Source: Gloeopeniophorella convolvens (Eukaryota; Basidiomycota; Agaricomycetes; Russulales). Taken from it: a DNA stretch of 64,000 nucleotides. The position numbers and the translations under genes were made by a program. Below, piece after piece: positions 23,576-36,074 of the stretch (positions are counted from its first letter, which is position 1; each line of letters starts with the position of its first letter). The stretch covers positions 1 through 64,000 of the forward strand of contig WTXD01000016.1 in NCBI GenBank assembly GCA_022496205.1, read 5' to 3'. Below the pieces are notes generated by a model, which saw nothing but the letters and a program-made list of their open reading frames with translations, searched no databases and was not told the origin of the DNA.

Positions 23576-25391
23576 ATGGACTCAGTCATCGAAATCCAGC
23601 GCCAGACGCACGAGGAGATCGAGCGCTACGAGCGCGCGCTCTACATCATCCTCTCGCGCCCCGCCAACGTCCACCAGACCCGCCTCCAGAACGAACACAA
23701 GTCAGCCCAGATCCTCGACCGCATTTCGTCCCGCATCACCACCCTCAACACGCTCTACCGGGACCAAGACGCGCGAAAGACAGAGCTCGACGCTATCTCT
23801 GCGCCGAGCCAGCCCGGGGACCTCTCCGAATTCTACGCGAGGTTGGGTAAAATTCAGGAGCACCACAACAAGTATCCTGATGCCGGTGCAGATGGGTTCG
23901 AACTTGAGGTTGCCTCCTTCCTTGAGGAGTTCAACCCTGAGGACTACGACGAAGAGATCGAGTATGAGGACCGTAAGTCTCTAGTCCCCGCTTTTGGGTT
24001 GGTCTCACCGTGCTTGTCGAGCAGCTGTGGCAAACATGTTCTCGGGAGAAGAGGTGTACGGAAAGTATCTCGACCTATACTCCAACCACACCGTATATAA
24101 CAACTTGAAGAACGTCGGAAAGCGGATAGGCTACCTTCAATACCTTGACCTCTTGATGCTTGCTGAAAAAGGCCCCGTCCACGCGGAACTCTCCAAGGAC
24201 ACGCGGTTCTCTCGGGACTATGAATTGTGGGTCCACTTAACATACCTCGCATGGCCTTTGCTTATCCCGCCTCAGATATATTGGAGCATTAAATAGCTAC
24301 CTTACGTCCTTTATGCGCCGAACACAACCGCTCGTCGACATCGACTCCAAACAAGTCGCCGATGTCGAGGAGTTTGGCAAACTGTGGGAGGCTGGCGAGG
24401 TTGAGGATTGGACAGAGGCTCCGAGGGCTCAGCCCAGTGAGAATGGTGAAGGGATCTGGTGTACGGCCTGTGAGTACCTTGTATGCCTATCATGCGTATT
24501 GTTTCACACTCCTCCAAGGCCAGAAGATGTACTCGAAACAAACCGTGTATGACGCACACCTCACCTCCAAAAAACACATCAAAGCCACCTCCAAACAAGC
24601 TTCCACCGACCAACCTCCCGCCAACCCGAATGGTCCTCCCTCCTCTGCGACACCCTCCGCTAGCACAGCATCGAATAAAGACAAGCACCGCACCGTAGCG
24701 CTGCTCACACACCTCGTTACTGCGCTCCTCAAGGACCTCATTCCTGTCCTCGCAGACACCAAGTCGAACGTTGAGCGGCGCTTCTCGCTCACCGCAAAAG
24801 AGCGCGAGCAGGAGATCCTCGAGGCGCAGAAACCACCCGCGCCGCCGCCTGTGACTGCGCCGGGCGAGGGGGGCGCGGAGGAGGAGGAAGAGGAGGAGCG
24901 GATCTACAACCCGCTCAAGCTGCCGATGGGCTGGGACGGAAAGCCAATTCCATATTGGTTGTACAAGCTGCACGGTTTGGGTGTGGAGTACCGGTGCGAG
25001 ATTTGCTCGGACCACGTGTATATGGGCAGGTTAGTGCTACTACATCGTGTGAGCGTTCGGGGGAGCTAATGGTTCATGTTCCAGAAAAAACTTTGAACGA
25101 CACTTCCAAGAGTCAAGGCACGCCTTTGGCATGCGCGCTCTTGGTCTGCCTAACACGAAGCACTTCCACGAGATCACGAAGATCGAAGATGCCATGGCTT
25201 GTACGGGATTCTATACTCATGTGCTCCTAGGATTGTTTACTGACTTGTATGCTTCAGTGGCGGAACGGCTGAAGCGCGAGGGCCGGCATGAGATTTTCGA
25301 GCAGGAGACCATGGAGGAGCTTGAGGATGAGGAGGGTAACGTATACAATCGGAAGACATACGATGACCTCAAGAAGCAGGGCCTCATCTGA
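23576..25391 (+). CDS. Splicing factor 3A subunit 3 (SF3a60 / PRP9)
   Basis: Component of the U2 snRNP SF3a complex, needed for prespliceosome assembly in the nucleus. Exon 1 (23576-23972) gives MDSVIEIQRQTHEEIERYE and the conserved N-terminal helical region. The second exon begins PVANMFSGEEVYGKYLDLY. Later exons give YLTSFMRRTQPL, a Pro/Ala/Glu-rich linker, YNPLKLPMGWDGKPIPYWLY and the matrin-type C2H2 zinc finger (CEIC, then FERHFQESRH, around 25000-25130). The end is LGLPNTKHFHEITKIEDA followed by YDDLKKQGLI, which matches the family terminus. All splice phases I tested agree, with no lesion. Divergent partner of FAL1. Confidence 0.93.
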
Positions 25392-25706
25392 TCCGTGGTT
25401 TTGGCTTGGTAGTCGGCTCGGTCCTATGTCCTTGGTGCATCCTGTATATATCTGCTCTCAGATCCTTGTTAATGCTCATCCTTGCGGGTCCTCTGCACAC
25501 CTCAAATTGCATCGTCTGATGGGCAGGGTCCTATTTCAAAACGACATCAGACCTTCCATTAAGTATATATTTTCCTAGCAACTGCAAAGCTACGAAGTCC
25601 CTGGATAGGTATACGGCACTTACTACCATTCTACAATACAAATACGCGTTCCTTCAACAACCATGGCCCCACAGATAACGAAACAACCCACGCAACGCAA
25701 GCTCTG

Positions 25707-28285
25707 CTACGACCCCGCCCCACGTTGGGCCGAACCATTCACAGACGCAAGCCGACGCACACCTGCCTCTAAGTACGCTGCGCCTTCCTCGACCGTCGCC
25801 TGAGCGCTCGGCCGGCGCACGACCCGTAGCACCAGCGCGTCTTGAGCATACTCCTCGTCGCCAGAGGAGCCAAGCATATGCACGCCCCCGTCGCTTGGAC
25901 CCGATTCAGTCGGCGACGGCTGCACCTCGAGCCCCGGAGCTGGCGAGTGCACGAGCATGTCGTGCGAGCCCTGCGTCGCCGCCGCTGTCAGGGTGAAGCT
26001 CCACGGCGACTGCAGCTGCGATGAGCGCGTCGCGTTACGCTCCTGGATGTCTCCGCTCTGCATGAACGCCGTCGTCTCCGTGTCTGTCCCGGGCTCCGGG
26101 AACGGCGGCGCGCTTTGTGATCGCCCTTCCTCAAGTGGGGCACTAGCGTCGAAGAACCCGCGAGCGCGCGGACTCGCGCGCAGCGGCGCCTGTGCAGGCA
26201 CACGCGCGCCGTACCACACGGGGGTGCCCGGGCGCGGTACGGGTGACGATGCGGGCACCTCGGACGACGCGAAGCTGCTCCCGCTTGGTGACGGCGCGGC
26301 GGGCTTGGCGGACATGATGAATACGTCAGGCGACTCGAGGTGCGCGCGCAGTGCTGCGGCAGGTGCGACCGGCGCGACGCGCTCCCACGCGCGCGGGAAT
26401 GCGGGCGCGTAGTCCGGCGCGAGCCCACGGCACATCTGCGCAGCGCGCTCGTACTGCGCCGCGAGCGCGCGCGCCGCTGCGAGGTGTGCGGGGGCGTCGG
26501 GCGCCAGCCAGCGCCTCACGAGCTGTAGCGCGCTGGACTCGGCCGGCTCGTCGAGCACAAAGTGACGCGTCTGCGCAAGCGCGGTGAGCGTCTGCAGCGC
26601 GGCGAGCGCCGCGCCGGGGAGGTCGGCGTCGGGCGGCGCGACGCGCGGGACGACATCGCGCAGCGCGCTGAAGGTCGCGAGGAGTGTGCGGAGCGGGGGT
26701 AGCACGGGCGCCCGTGCGAGGGAGTGAAGGAGGCGCGGGAGCGTGGCGGTGGTGGTGGCGCCTGTCAGCGCTGCGCGCGCGCTGGTGGCGGCGGCGGTGG
26801 AGGTGGAGGTGGCGTGTTGCATCGTGGAGAGGGCGAGCCAGGTATGGCTGAGGTAGGCGTAGGCCTGGACTGTCGCGTCCGGGGAATGGAGAAGTGCGGG
26901 GCGCTTGAGCTCTGCGAAGACGCCTGCGAAGGCCTCGTGGGCCACGGTATCGCTCACCCAGGCTGGTCCGGGTGGTGATGTGCCAAGGACTTCAACCATC
27001 GATAAGGTAGCACGTAGGACGGGGAGGATACTCTGTGTGTCCATGGCTGGAGATGACTCCCAATTGCCAGCGAAAGCTCGTAGGCTACGCTGAATGTGAC
27101 TCCAGATGAACTGGCCCCGTGTCTCCATCAACGCCTGGAGAGGAAAGGCGTTACCCCGCTCATATTGACGCAGGAAGCCGGGTATACCTTCGAGGAATTC
27201 GGCTGCTTCTGCATCGTTGGAGATAGACTTGAGCGTCCATTGCACAGCGCCAAGGACGTTTTGGTCAGCACCATTCCGGATCAACCTTGCTTGCTTGAGG
27301 GCCAACGTCTCTTCAGCACGATAACCAATGCAGCAGGAAAACCACAAGCGAAGTTTCCAGAATACTGGTGAGAGAGGAGTAGAGATTGGACTCCTGGGGT
27401 TGATCAAAGGGTTCAGGGTTAAAGCTGCATAGAGTACGAGGTATAGGGCGATAGGAATGAACAATGGAGGGATGATGTGCCTCTGATCGTCAGACTGCTG
27501 CATAGAAGCCCCGAGGAAGTAGAAAAACATGGAAAGGTGGAACAAGGCAGGTATCAACTCAACCAACTGCCGCATCATGGAGTCCTCAAGGCCGGCGTGC
27601 AGGAACGAACTGGCAGCGACTCGGTCCCATAAAGATCGAGGTGCAGTTGTCTTTTCCAAATAGTGTCGGCTCCACTGCTTCACAAAGAGGGCCAACGCCG
27701 ACGAGAACAGAGATGTGAAGAGGCTTGTCCACCAGAAAGCGCCCACAGCATAGTTTAAGGGTCTCACTCTGTGAGAGCGAGACCAAGCGTCCAAGTTGAA
27801 CGGTTGCTGAGAAGACCCGTTTCCAAGTTGCGTAAGCTGGAGCGATATGCTCGACAACAACGCATTTGTGGTATCCGTGGGGTCGCGACGGAGTTGTGAC
27901 TGATGATCTATGAGGGAGGCAATCACTACTGCACTGAACAGTGTTGCCTGGGGCATGCTCAGCTAGGAGGACGTTGCAGATAAGAATGTCACGCACAACA
28001 AATAAGATGCTGTCCATCTCTGACGTCCACTTCTCCACGAGGGCGCTGTCGCGGGCCTGCGCGCGACTCAGGTACATAGACACGACGCGGTTCTCTGTTG
28101 ACGGTGGATCATCATAGAGGGCTGATGACAAGTGATCAGCATCGTATCGACTAGACAAGTAGACGAGGACGCTCACACGTGTACTGATCGTACTGCTCTT
28201 CACTGAGAGAATCTGGCACATCCGGCAGCTGAGGGTCGCGTTCATTGTCAGCTGAGGGAAATGGTGGATGGGTCGTGTCGGACAT
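25707..28285 (-). CDS. DUF6535 multi-pass membrane protein 1
   Basis: Exon 1 starts MSDTTHPPFPSADNERDPQ at 28285. A second exon has SMYLSRAQARDSALVEKW and TSEMDSILFV. The main exon (to 25707) starts ATLFSAVVIASLIDHQ. The head has four or so hydrophobic segments (WWTSLFTSLFSSALALFVKQW, LVELIPALFHLSMFFYFLG and IIPPLFIPIALYLVLYAALT), the layout of the basidiomycete DUF6535 family. The C-terminal half is long, alanine-rich and helical, then Ser/Pro-rich and poorly conserved. Function is unknown. It is the most divergent of the four DUF6535 genes here and lacks their RYSL and SLHK motifs. Synaptojanin lies ~500 bases away in divergent orientation. Confidence 0.75.
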
Positions 28286-28807
28286 GGCGGGACAACTGAA
28301 TGTCGCCGCCTGTCGTACCGCTTCTTATACAGATAGATAGGACAAATCTGCAAATATCAACCTGTGGCAGTGCGACTTCCGTTCAGGAGGTGCATTGGTT
28401 TGGCCCTGACAGGGGGCGCGACTGTATGACCAGTCGAAGTCAAATTGTTGCGACCTATTTAGGATCAAGGGAGTACAAGCCAAGCTTGCCGCAGAATATC
28501 GTACACCAATATCTGTATTATCCATCCTGCCACGGTCAAGGGTCAACATCGCTGAGAAAAGAGACGCCTTCAGAAGGCGTGTAAGCCGTTGATGATCAAA
28601 GGGTTGAGAGAAGTTGTAGCGAGGCTGTCCAGGCCGCTGCCAGTCCGACCACATTATTACGTCATAAATTGCCGCGGGTAATTGGCCAGCTGTGCGCGGA
28701 CGCGCGGATATTCCATCGCTGTCAAACCCTGCAACCACCACCGTCAGCTCCTGTATTGCAAGCCGAGGCAATTTCGCCTCCTGCAGCAGGGAGACAGAAA
28801 ACCCGTC
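28286..28807. other. Divergent intergenic region, DUF6535-1 / synaptojanin
   Basis: About 520 bases between start codons. The open frames on the - strand end in it without splice-compatible links to the DUF6535 gene. It most likely holds the promoters of both genes. Confidence 0.5.
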
Positions 28808-31800
28808 ATGCACCTATACCTCGGGGAGAATCCGCGTACACTATTTCTTGTCACTAGCTCACAAGAGGAGAGCGCCGGTCGCCCGAGACGCGCCCTGGTC
28901 TTCCGGGCAGCCGAGGACAACCCTTCCCAGGCTGTCGTTGAATTCCTCCCGAAGGACCAAGTCAATCTTGTGAACGCAGTGCGGGTGACGAGCAGGATCG
29001 TAAAGGGGTGTTTGGGGCTTATATGCGTCTCGAATGGTGCGTCTTCTCTTGCCTGGATCGTCTATCAGAGCTTCACAGCTCCTGCAGACCTCTTTCTCGC
29101 CGTCGTCACTTCCGCCACAGACATTGGAAACACTAGACCTTCGGCAGACACACCGGAGTGTGTCGCCAGAATCCATGAAGTCAATTTTTACTGCCTGACA
29201 TCCTCTGTGTGGGATGACCTTTCCCTTGTCGGAGATTCCTTGCCCAGCCCCACCTTTGCCGACCAGTCTGATGTCATGTCACTGCGCGATACGCGCGAGA
29301 CATTCCAACAGAACAACGCCGCTCCACCCGTGTTCGAGCATCCATGCGCCCCCCTAAGGAAAATTCTTGCTTCCGGATCGTTTTACTATGCCCTTGGCCC
29401 GCACTGGGATATCTCATCGCGGCTCTCAGAACGCCTCGCGCGCGACTCGGGTTTGGCAGACCTCGGCACGTTCGACGAGCGTTTTGTATGGAACGAGTAC
29501 ATTGTGCGCAGCCTTCTGGACTTCCGCGAGCGTCTGGACATGCAGGAACGGGACGACCTGGATCGTTGTCAGTTCATCGTAAGTACTAGCTTTACTTTCT
29601 GTTTGTCGTCCATCCATGGTAATACAGGTTCTCGCTATCCAAGGCTATGTGGGCGTGTTCACTCTCCCATTACCTGCGCCGCCGACGAATGGTACCCCGA
29701 CAATCGCCACGATCAGCCTAATCTCCCGCCTAGGCGCGAAACGCGCCGGGACACGGTTCAACACGCGCGGTGTCGATGATGACGGTAATACGGCTAATTT
29801 TGTTGAGGTACGTCGCGTCTTGAAGTATCGACTAGCGTAAACTCATACATCCCTGCTCCCCAGACAGAGACAACTTTGAGCACAGAGCAACATTGCTTCA
29901 GCTACACCCAAGTTCGGGGTAGCGTTCCGCGTAAGTCGAGAAATGGGCAGTTGTATGCGCATATACTCAAGCCTCGTTAGTTTTCTGGGAACAACAAGGG
30001 CTGCAGACTTTTGGCCAGCGCATACAGATCACGCGCCCGCAAGCCTCTCAACCAGCGTTCGAGCGCCATTTTGCTCACCTGACGGAGCATTATGGCTCTG
30101 TGCACGCGATCAACCTGCTCGGGACCAAGGATGCCGAGGCGACCCTGACAACGGCGTATGCGCGGCATCTTCAGATGGCCAAGGGTGTATGGGGCGATGA
30201 TATTGGCATAACGCATTATGACTTCCACCAAGCGGTTCGGAGTGGTGGCCATGATAGTGTCACGCGCGAGCTGAGGTACGTCCAACCCGTTCTGGATACC
30301 TCTATGTTGACCGCTCTTCCAGGCGCCTTGGGGGCGTAGCTGATAACATGGACCACTTTGGTTTCACAATGTGCGATGCCACGTCGGACGAGATCATCAC
30401 TGACCAGAAAGGCGTTTTCCGCACGAATTGTCTGGACTGGTACTGCTGCATTTCCCACGTGGCGAGAACGGACTAACCGTCCCGTTCAGTTTGGACCGCA
30501 CAAACTTTGTCCAAGATATCCTCTCACGTACTAGCTTGGAGCAGTATCTGCTCCTTGTCAGAAGAGAGTGGATCAATTCTATCTCACTATGGTCATACCA
30601 TCGCGAGTTATGGGCTGAGAACGGAGACGCGCTGTCCCGAATATACGCGGGTACCGGTGCTTTGAACACAAGCTTCACACGGAGCGGGAAGCGTACCTTA
30701 GCTGGTGCGATATCATGACAAAGTGCTACGAAGTACGACCTGACAATTCACAGGTGTATTGTCGGACGCAACGAAGAGCGTGTCGAGAGCTTATATCAAT
30801 AATTTCCAAGACAAAGGAAAGCAAATTGCTATAGACATGTTCCTTGTGCGTCTGAGTTACCTTTCCTCGTCATCTCTCACATTCTCGCTTTCAGGGAAAC
30901 CTCAGTAACCAGACGCAAGTTACCATATTCGACCCCATTCACGATTCTATTCGGGCAGCCTTAGATGCTAGGTTGTATCTCTCTTCACCCATCCTGATCA
31001 GATCGACTCATGCTAGCACAGACTTTCGGAATATTCTACGACAAAGACATGCACAGCTTTCGTTGGGACGTGGAATCTTAATGGCAGAGTACGTCGCACG
31101 ACCACATTACCCTCGGACACATCTGATCTCGTATGGTGTAGCCGCCTTCGGAATCACTTCTTCCCTGGCTCTTTCCTAGGGAAAGTGCGTGAGCCTTCAT
31201 GTCTCACGTAGTGCTCACTACTAACGCTGGGTTGGCGCCTCACAGCGCTCCCAGAGTAAGGAGACAGCTTGCATATTGTGGCATTATTGCTGAACAATAC
31301 GACAGACCGGATATGATGGTACTTGGTTTCCAGGAGATCGTACCCCTCACAGCGCAGCAAATCGTGCAGACTGACCCTGAGAAAAAGTACGTTCCTTGGG
31401 CAACGTGTGGGATCGTGATTAACCTGCCGGCAGGCGCATATGGGAGAACAAAATCCTAGAGACCCTCGACCGCCGCCCAAACAAAAAGAACGATTATATC
31501 CTTCTACGAAGCGAACAGGTGCTTTTCGTACCATCACAGTGCTTTGCACAGACTGACAGTCTCGTGTCAGCTGGTCGGCACAGCTCTCATCGTTCTCGTC
31601 AAGTCCGAGTTGACTGCCGTCATCCGGAACGTTGAGGCAACAAAGTGCAAGGTCCGTTTACAGGTCTCTTCACAGTGTATTGCATGGTATTGACAAAGTC
31701 ACAGACAGGTCTGCGTGGCATGTCTGGAAACAAGGGCGCTGTCGGCATCCGGCTAGAATACTACGACACCAGCTTCTGCTTCATCACCGCACACTTAGCA

Positions 31801-32918
31801 GCGGGACACAGCAACATAGACGAGCGCAACGCCGACTACCGCACCATCGTGAACAATCTTCACTTTCTACGCGGCAAGACCATCGACAGCCACGAGTACG
31901 TTCCTAACATTGACTGGCTGTGATTCGCACCGTGCTCACGTCGAGTCAGCAACGTCATCTGGCTTGCGGACACAAACTATCGCATCGACCTCGATAATGC
32001 ATCCGTCCGCGCATTCGCAGAGGACGACGCGCTTGACATGCTACTCGCAGCTGATCAGTTGAGCATCGTCATGGATGCTGGCGCGGCATTTTCTGGTTAC
32101 GTCGAGGGACCCATTCTGTTCCGACCAACATACCGATACGATGTCGGCACGGACAACTATGACACGAGCGAGAAGATGCGCATACCCGCGTGGACAGGTG
32201 CGCTCGGTCCGTATCCCGCCCTGAGCGAGACCTCTGACTTGTCGTTTGAAGATCGAATATTGTATCAGGGCAACAAGCTTGACTTGTCCGCGTATTCGCG
32301 CGCAGATTTGAGAGGCTCAGACCACCGGCCTGGTGCGCCTTCTGGTTTTGTTGATGTCATCTGCTCCACAGACTGAGTCCATACGCAGTATACGCCGCCT
32401 TCCGTGCAACAGTCCATATCATCGACGAGGCAAAGAAAGCTGCACTCGGTCGTTTGCTCGCAGAGAACGTCACCTCAACCGCTCCTGGCGAGACCCTCGA
32501 TGAGAAGCTCGCTGCGCTCACGTTCCATCATACCTCCGACTGTAAGCCTGTCAGCTAGGTGAGGTATCGTTGTTTGATGCTGATCCGTTTCGAACAGTGC
32601 CACCTCCCAGCTCAGAAACAGAAGCATGGTGGGACACCCCAGGTATTACATTCGCCAATATATATCAGCTGTTGCTAAATCCCATGCCGTGCAGACCACC
32701 CAAACGGCGTCGTCCCTGCCACAGACGACCTCGACCTCACCACGCCCCAGCGTGGCAATCCATTCGACTCTCCGATCGACTCCCCATTGTCCGCATCGCC
32801 TTCGTCGTCCGATGAGGAGCTCTTCAGCCACGCCATGGCGCTGCAGACGCCTATGGTTCCTGCGAAGAAGCCGCCGCCTCCGCCTCCACCGCCACGTCCC
32901 AAGGCGGGAGACAGCTAA
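28808..32918 (+). CDS. Synaptojanin-like phosphoinositide phosphatase (SAC plus 5-phosphatase)
   Basis: Dual-domain lipid phosphatase acting on PI(4,5)P2 and other phosphoinositides at endocytic membranes; fungal homologues are INP51-53. It starts [19 protein letters not shown] at 28808. The SAC domain spans roughly 28.8-30.7 kb and contains the catalytic RTNCLDCLDRTN, whose P-loop is split by an intron between 30440 and 30490. The 5-phosphatase domain (about 31.0-32.4 kb) shows [51 protein letters not shown] and SDHRP. The C-terminus has one NPF motif and ends [20 protein letters not shown] binds EH-domain endocytic proteins in this family, and the Pro run suggests SH3 binding. The gene has many short introns; no frame lesion was noticed. 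Confidence 0.92.
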
Positions 32919-33066
32919 AGACTAATGCCGGTTGAGTGCTTTGCTAGGCATGTTGTATTGTTCCATGTGCTCGCGGACTTTTGTTATGTTTGTTTGAAAG
33001 TGTTGTGAACGCCCGCAAATGCCGCGCAGGAGGGTATCAGCGCGGCAGAAGTTAGATATCCCTCCA

Positions 33067-35505
33067 TCAGCCCTCCACGTCCTTTGGAGAGTCGCCAATC
33101 ACCGCGTCTGGTACATCGGTACCTTGCAGGTTCAAATGGAGACTACTCTCCCCGGGCCGTGGAACTGAAAGTGTATGAACGTCAAGCGCGAGCAAATTTG
33201 CATTGCGTGGGGTTTCAGGCGCAAGGAAGGGTATCTCTAGACCCAGACCATCCAAGTGCAGATGAAGCTCTAGCGTGTGCGCGTTAACAGTGGTAGCTGG
33301 GGTGGAGGGCGCCGCTATTGCATGAGGTGTGGATGAGTCGGATGCTGGTAGTGCGGGGGAGTCAGGTCGACATGGGGTCCGTGTGCCTGCGCCAGTCGTG
33401 GGGGGCATGTCGGGGGTCACGGTACCAGGTTGCGCGGTGGGAGAGTTTGGGCCAACCGGGACGAGGCGGATATCCAGTGCAGCGCTGTGCTGTTGAGTCG
33501 AAGATTCCAGCGCCGACGCAGGGTCGGAATGCGGAAGGAACTGGGCCATGGGCGTAGAAGGTGTCCGAGTAGATTGCGGGGTGGGGGCGGACGGGGGTGC
33601 GCTGGCGGACCATGATGTAGGACTCCCGGGCCATGGTGATGCGTGACTCCTCGTTGGCTCTACGTCGATAACCATAGCCGCTACGCGCACCACGGCAGAA
33701 GGGTTTACGGGATAGTGGACGTGCACGCCCGAGCATTGGGGATAGTAAGAAGCGTAGTCGAGAACAGGGTTTCGGTCGTCTGTAAGAAAGACCATCGAGT
33801 CTCCGTCGGTATCCGTGTGAAAGACGCTGTAAATGTGGCGAATGTTCTTGAGGACCGATAACGTGAGCGATCTGACAGCTTCAGCGCCCTCAGGATTCTG
33901 TGTTATGAGGACGAGCCGGTTCCACAGAGTGCAGAATCGATGTTGAAGCTCGCGCGATACATCAAGCGCATCGAACCAGGACACGGCCTTCAAGGTGTCG
34001 CGAACCACGTCAGATACGTCTTCGTGCGCTTGGGGAAAGTAGTCGATCATTTGCTCGATGACGCGGATGAGGTTCGCAAGCAAGACACTGTCTCCGTTGT
34101 CGAGCAAGCCGTCTAAAGCGAGTGCTGACACGCCCAGGTGCCGCCTGACAATCGGAAACCACTCGCCATGGCCCCGCACGGTGGCGGTCATGATGGAAAG
34201 TACGCATCGTGCATGGAAGGCGGCGATCGGGTCCTCTTCGGATTTGCGTTCGCTTTCCCATAGCGCCAGGCGTCCGTACTCGGCACATTCCAAAAACTCG
34301 CGCCAAAACCCTTGGATGACGCGGTCGAAGAATAAGGAGGATGAGAGAGAACTGATTGAGTATAAGGCTCTGGTACAGATCACGACGCGCCGTTGCTTGA
34401 CGGAAACCTGGACGTGATTGATTGGCGACAGAGTCCTGTCAATCCACCTAAGTAAGGCCAAAGCAACTATAGCGGCGTTTGGTTGAGAGCTCAGGGGATT
34501 CCATATTTCCCCGGATGTGGAAAAGCTAGGGAGGGCCGCGAAAAAATGCTCCAGTTCGTGGTCTTCGTCCAAGGATTCGAGCGTCCAAACCAGAGCACGA
34601 TCATCGATTTCCGTCGGTGGCTCGAGCGCGGTATCCTCCACTACCTTTCGCGTGCCGAGATGGAACCAGCGTTCGAAGCCGTAAGACTTCTTCCAGGTGC
34701 GGACACGGAAGCGGTTGAAGGGTTCTAGGATGCGAGATAGCATGAAATATATGCCAGTGGTGCAGAACCAAGCGGATGAGGAAAGCGGGGAATTGATTGG
34801 GCTGTCGTGCCGGAAGATTGGCATGAATGTGATGTATGTGTACATGCCTACGCAGATGCCGACCCAAGATATCACAATGCTGAAAACAGTGTGATTGATG
34901 TTGAACAGGAAAACGACTAGGCCTGCAAAGAATAGAAAGAGGGAAACGTGTAGAAGCGCAGGGAGTGCTTCTACCACCCAAGGGAGATGATGCTTTTCCA
35001 CGCCTTCGAAGTAGAAAGCCCGGATTCGCTGACGCTTGCGCAGGCTGTACCGCGGCTGGGTGATCTGGAGGTAACGCCGTGCCCACCGCTGCAGCAGCGT
35101 TGCCAAGAGTGCACACGTCAGGCTGATAACCAAACTCATGAACCACAGCACATTGACCCAGACGGCGGATGCAGGTGGAGAGAAAGCGGTTGGGTCAGAC
35201 GATGATGGTGGGGTGATAAAAATAGGGACATGGGATCCGTTTGAATCAGAGAGCACTTGGTAGATATTCGCAAGGTAGAAAGTCGAAGTATCTTGAGAAT
35301 TCGGCTGAAGGCTCTGAAGAGATATACCGAGGAACGTTGCAACGCTGGCCGAAAAGAGACCAGTCTAAGAGAAAACTTGGTCAGCATGAAGGAAGGGCCT
35401 CTGCCAATTGGTGTGTAGACGTACAAAAACAAGGATACCATCGGCGTCGCCTTTCCAGCCATCTGTCATCTTTTTGTCATGCTCTCCTGCCCTTTCCAAG
35501 TACAT
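33067..35505 (-). CDS. DUF6535 multi-pass membrane protein 2
   Basis: An N-terminal exon reads MYLERAGEHDKKMTDGWKG and ends DGILVF. The next exon starts TGLFSASVATFLGISLQ and continues to 33067. The head has WVNVLWFMSLVISLTCALLA, RRYLQITQPRYSLRKR, LPWVVEALPALLHVSLFLF and a further hydrophobic pair, typical of DUF6535. The last ~200 residues are Ser/Thr/Pro-rich and probably disordered. More N-terminal exon may lie upstream of 35505, because paralogue 3 has extra residues before MYLDRAEEED. Function unknown. Same strand as paralogue 3, whose stop codon is about 570 bases upstream of this start. Confidence 0.77.
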
Positions 35506-36074
35506 GGTGAATAATGTCTCAGCTCCATCGATGAAATTTAAGTCGTCATGCGCCGCTTGGTGATGTGTAGCCTGATGTACGCTTGGAGAGTAGCGACGGT
35601 CTCCTGTATGAGGTCGTAGTCAAAGTAAGGTTGAGTGGGCGTTAACAGAGCGACGCCGCACCAAAGTTCGCGCCCGATGCTACGTCGGATTCTTCGACAT
35701 AATAATCTCCAGGACCGAAGTCGTCCTGGTCGGTACGCTGCGACATCGACTGTCGTCTCCAGGAACTGGTGCTCAGAAAATTGTCGGCGGGGAGACAGGC
35801 CTGATGTCAGAAGATCGAATTTTGGCCCTTCAACCAGTCGAGGAGACAGCAGAAGACGCCCAACGCGTGCTCGGGTGCAGTGACACTCTGATGGTAGCAC
35901 TGCAGCAAAGCGGCAGGCACGCCTCCCGCATGTTACATAAATTCGCGGCCGGGTCCAGCCGGTTCACCACATGCGGATCGGATGACACTTGGCTCAAGCG
36001 CTGCCCACGACCGCCCATGTATTTAGTTTGTCGACGTCCTCATCTCGTCCATTGGACTCCAGAGGTCAGACTGG
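35506..36074. other. Spacer between DUF6535-2 and DUF6535-3
   Basis: About 570 bases, expected to hold the promoter and possibly a first exon of DUF6535-2 plus the 3' end of DUF6535-3. A - strand open frame (35538-35900) does not join convincingly to the DUF6535 head. Confidence 0.45.

Noticed and set aside
28325..28813. - strand frame with a vaguely DUF6535-like phrase (ASLFSAML)
   Set aside because: The resemblance is a few residues only, and the true first exons of the DUF6535 gene are found downstream at 28285.
35538..35900. - strand frame upstream of DUF6535-2
   Set aside because: No match to the N-terminal box of its paralogues and no supported splice.
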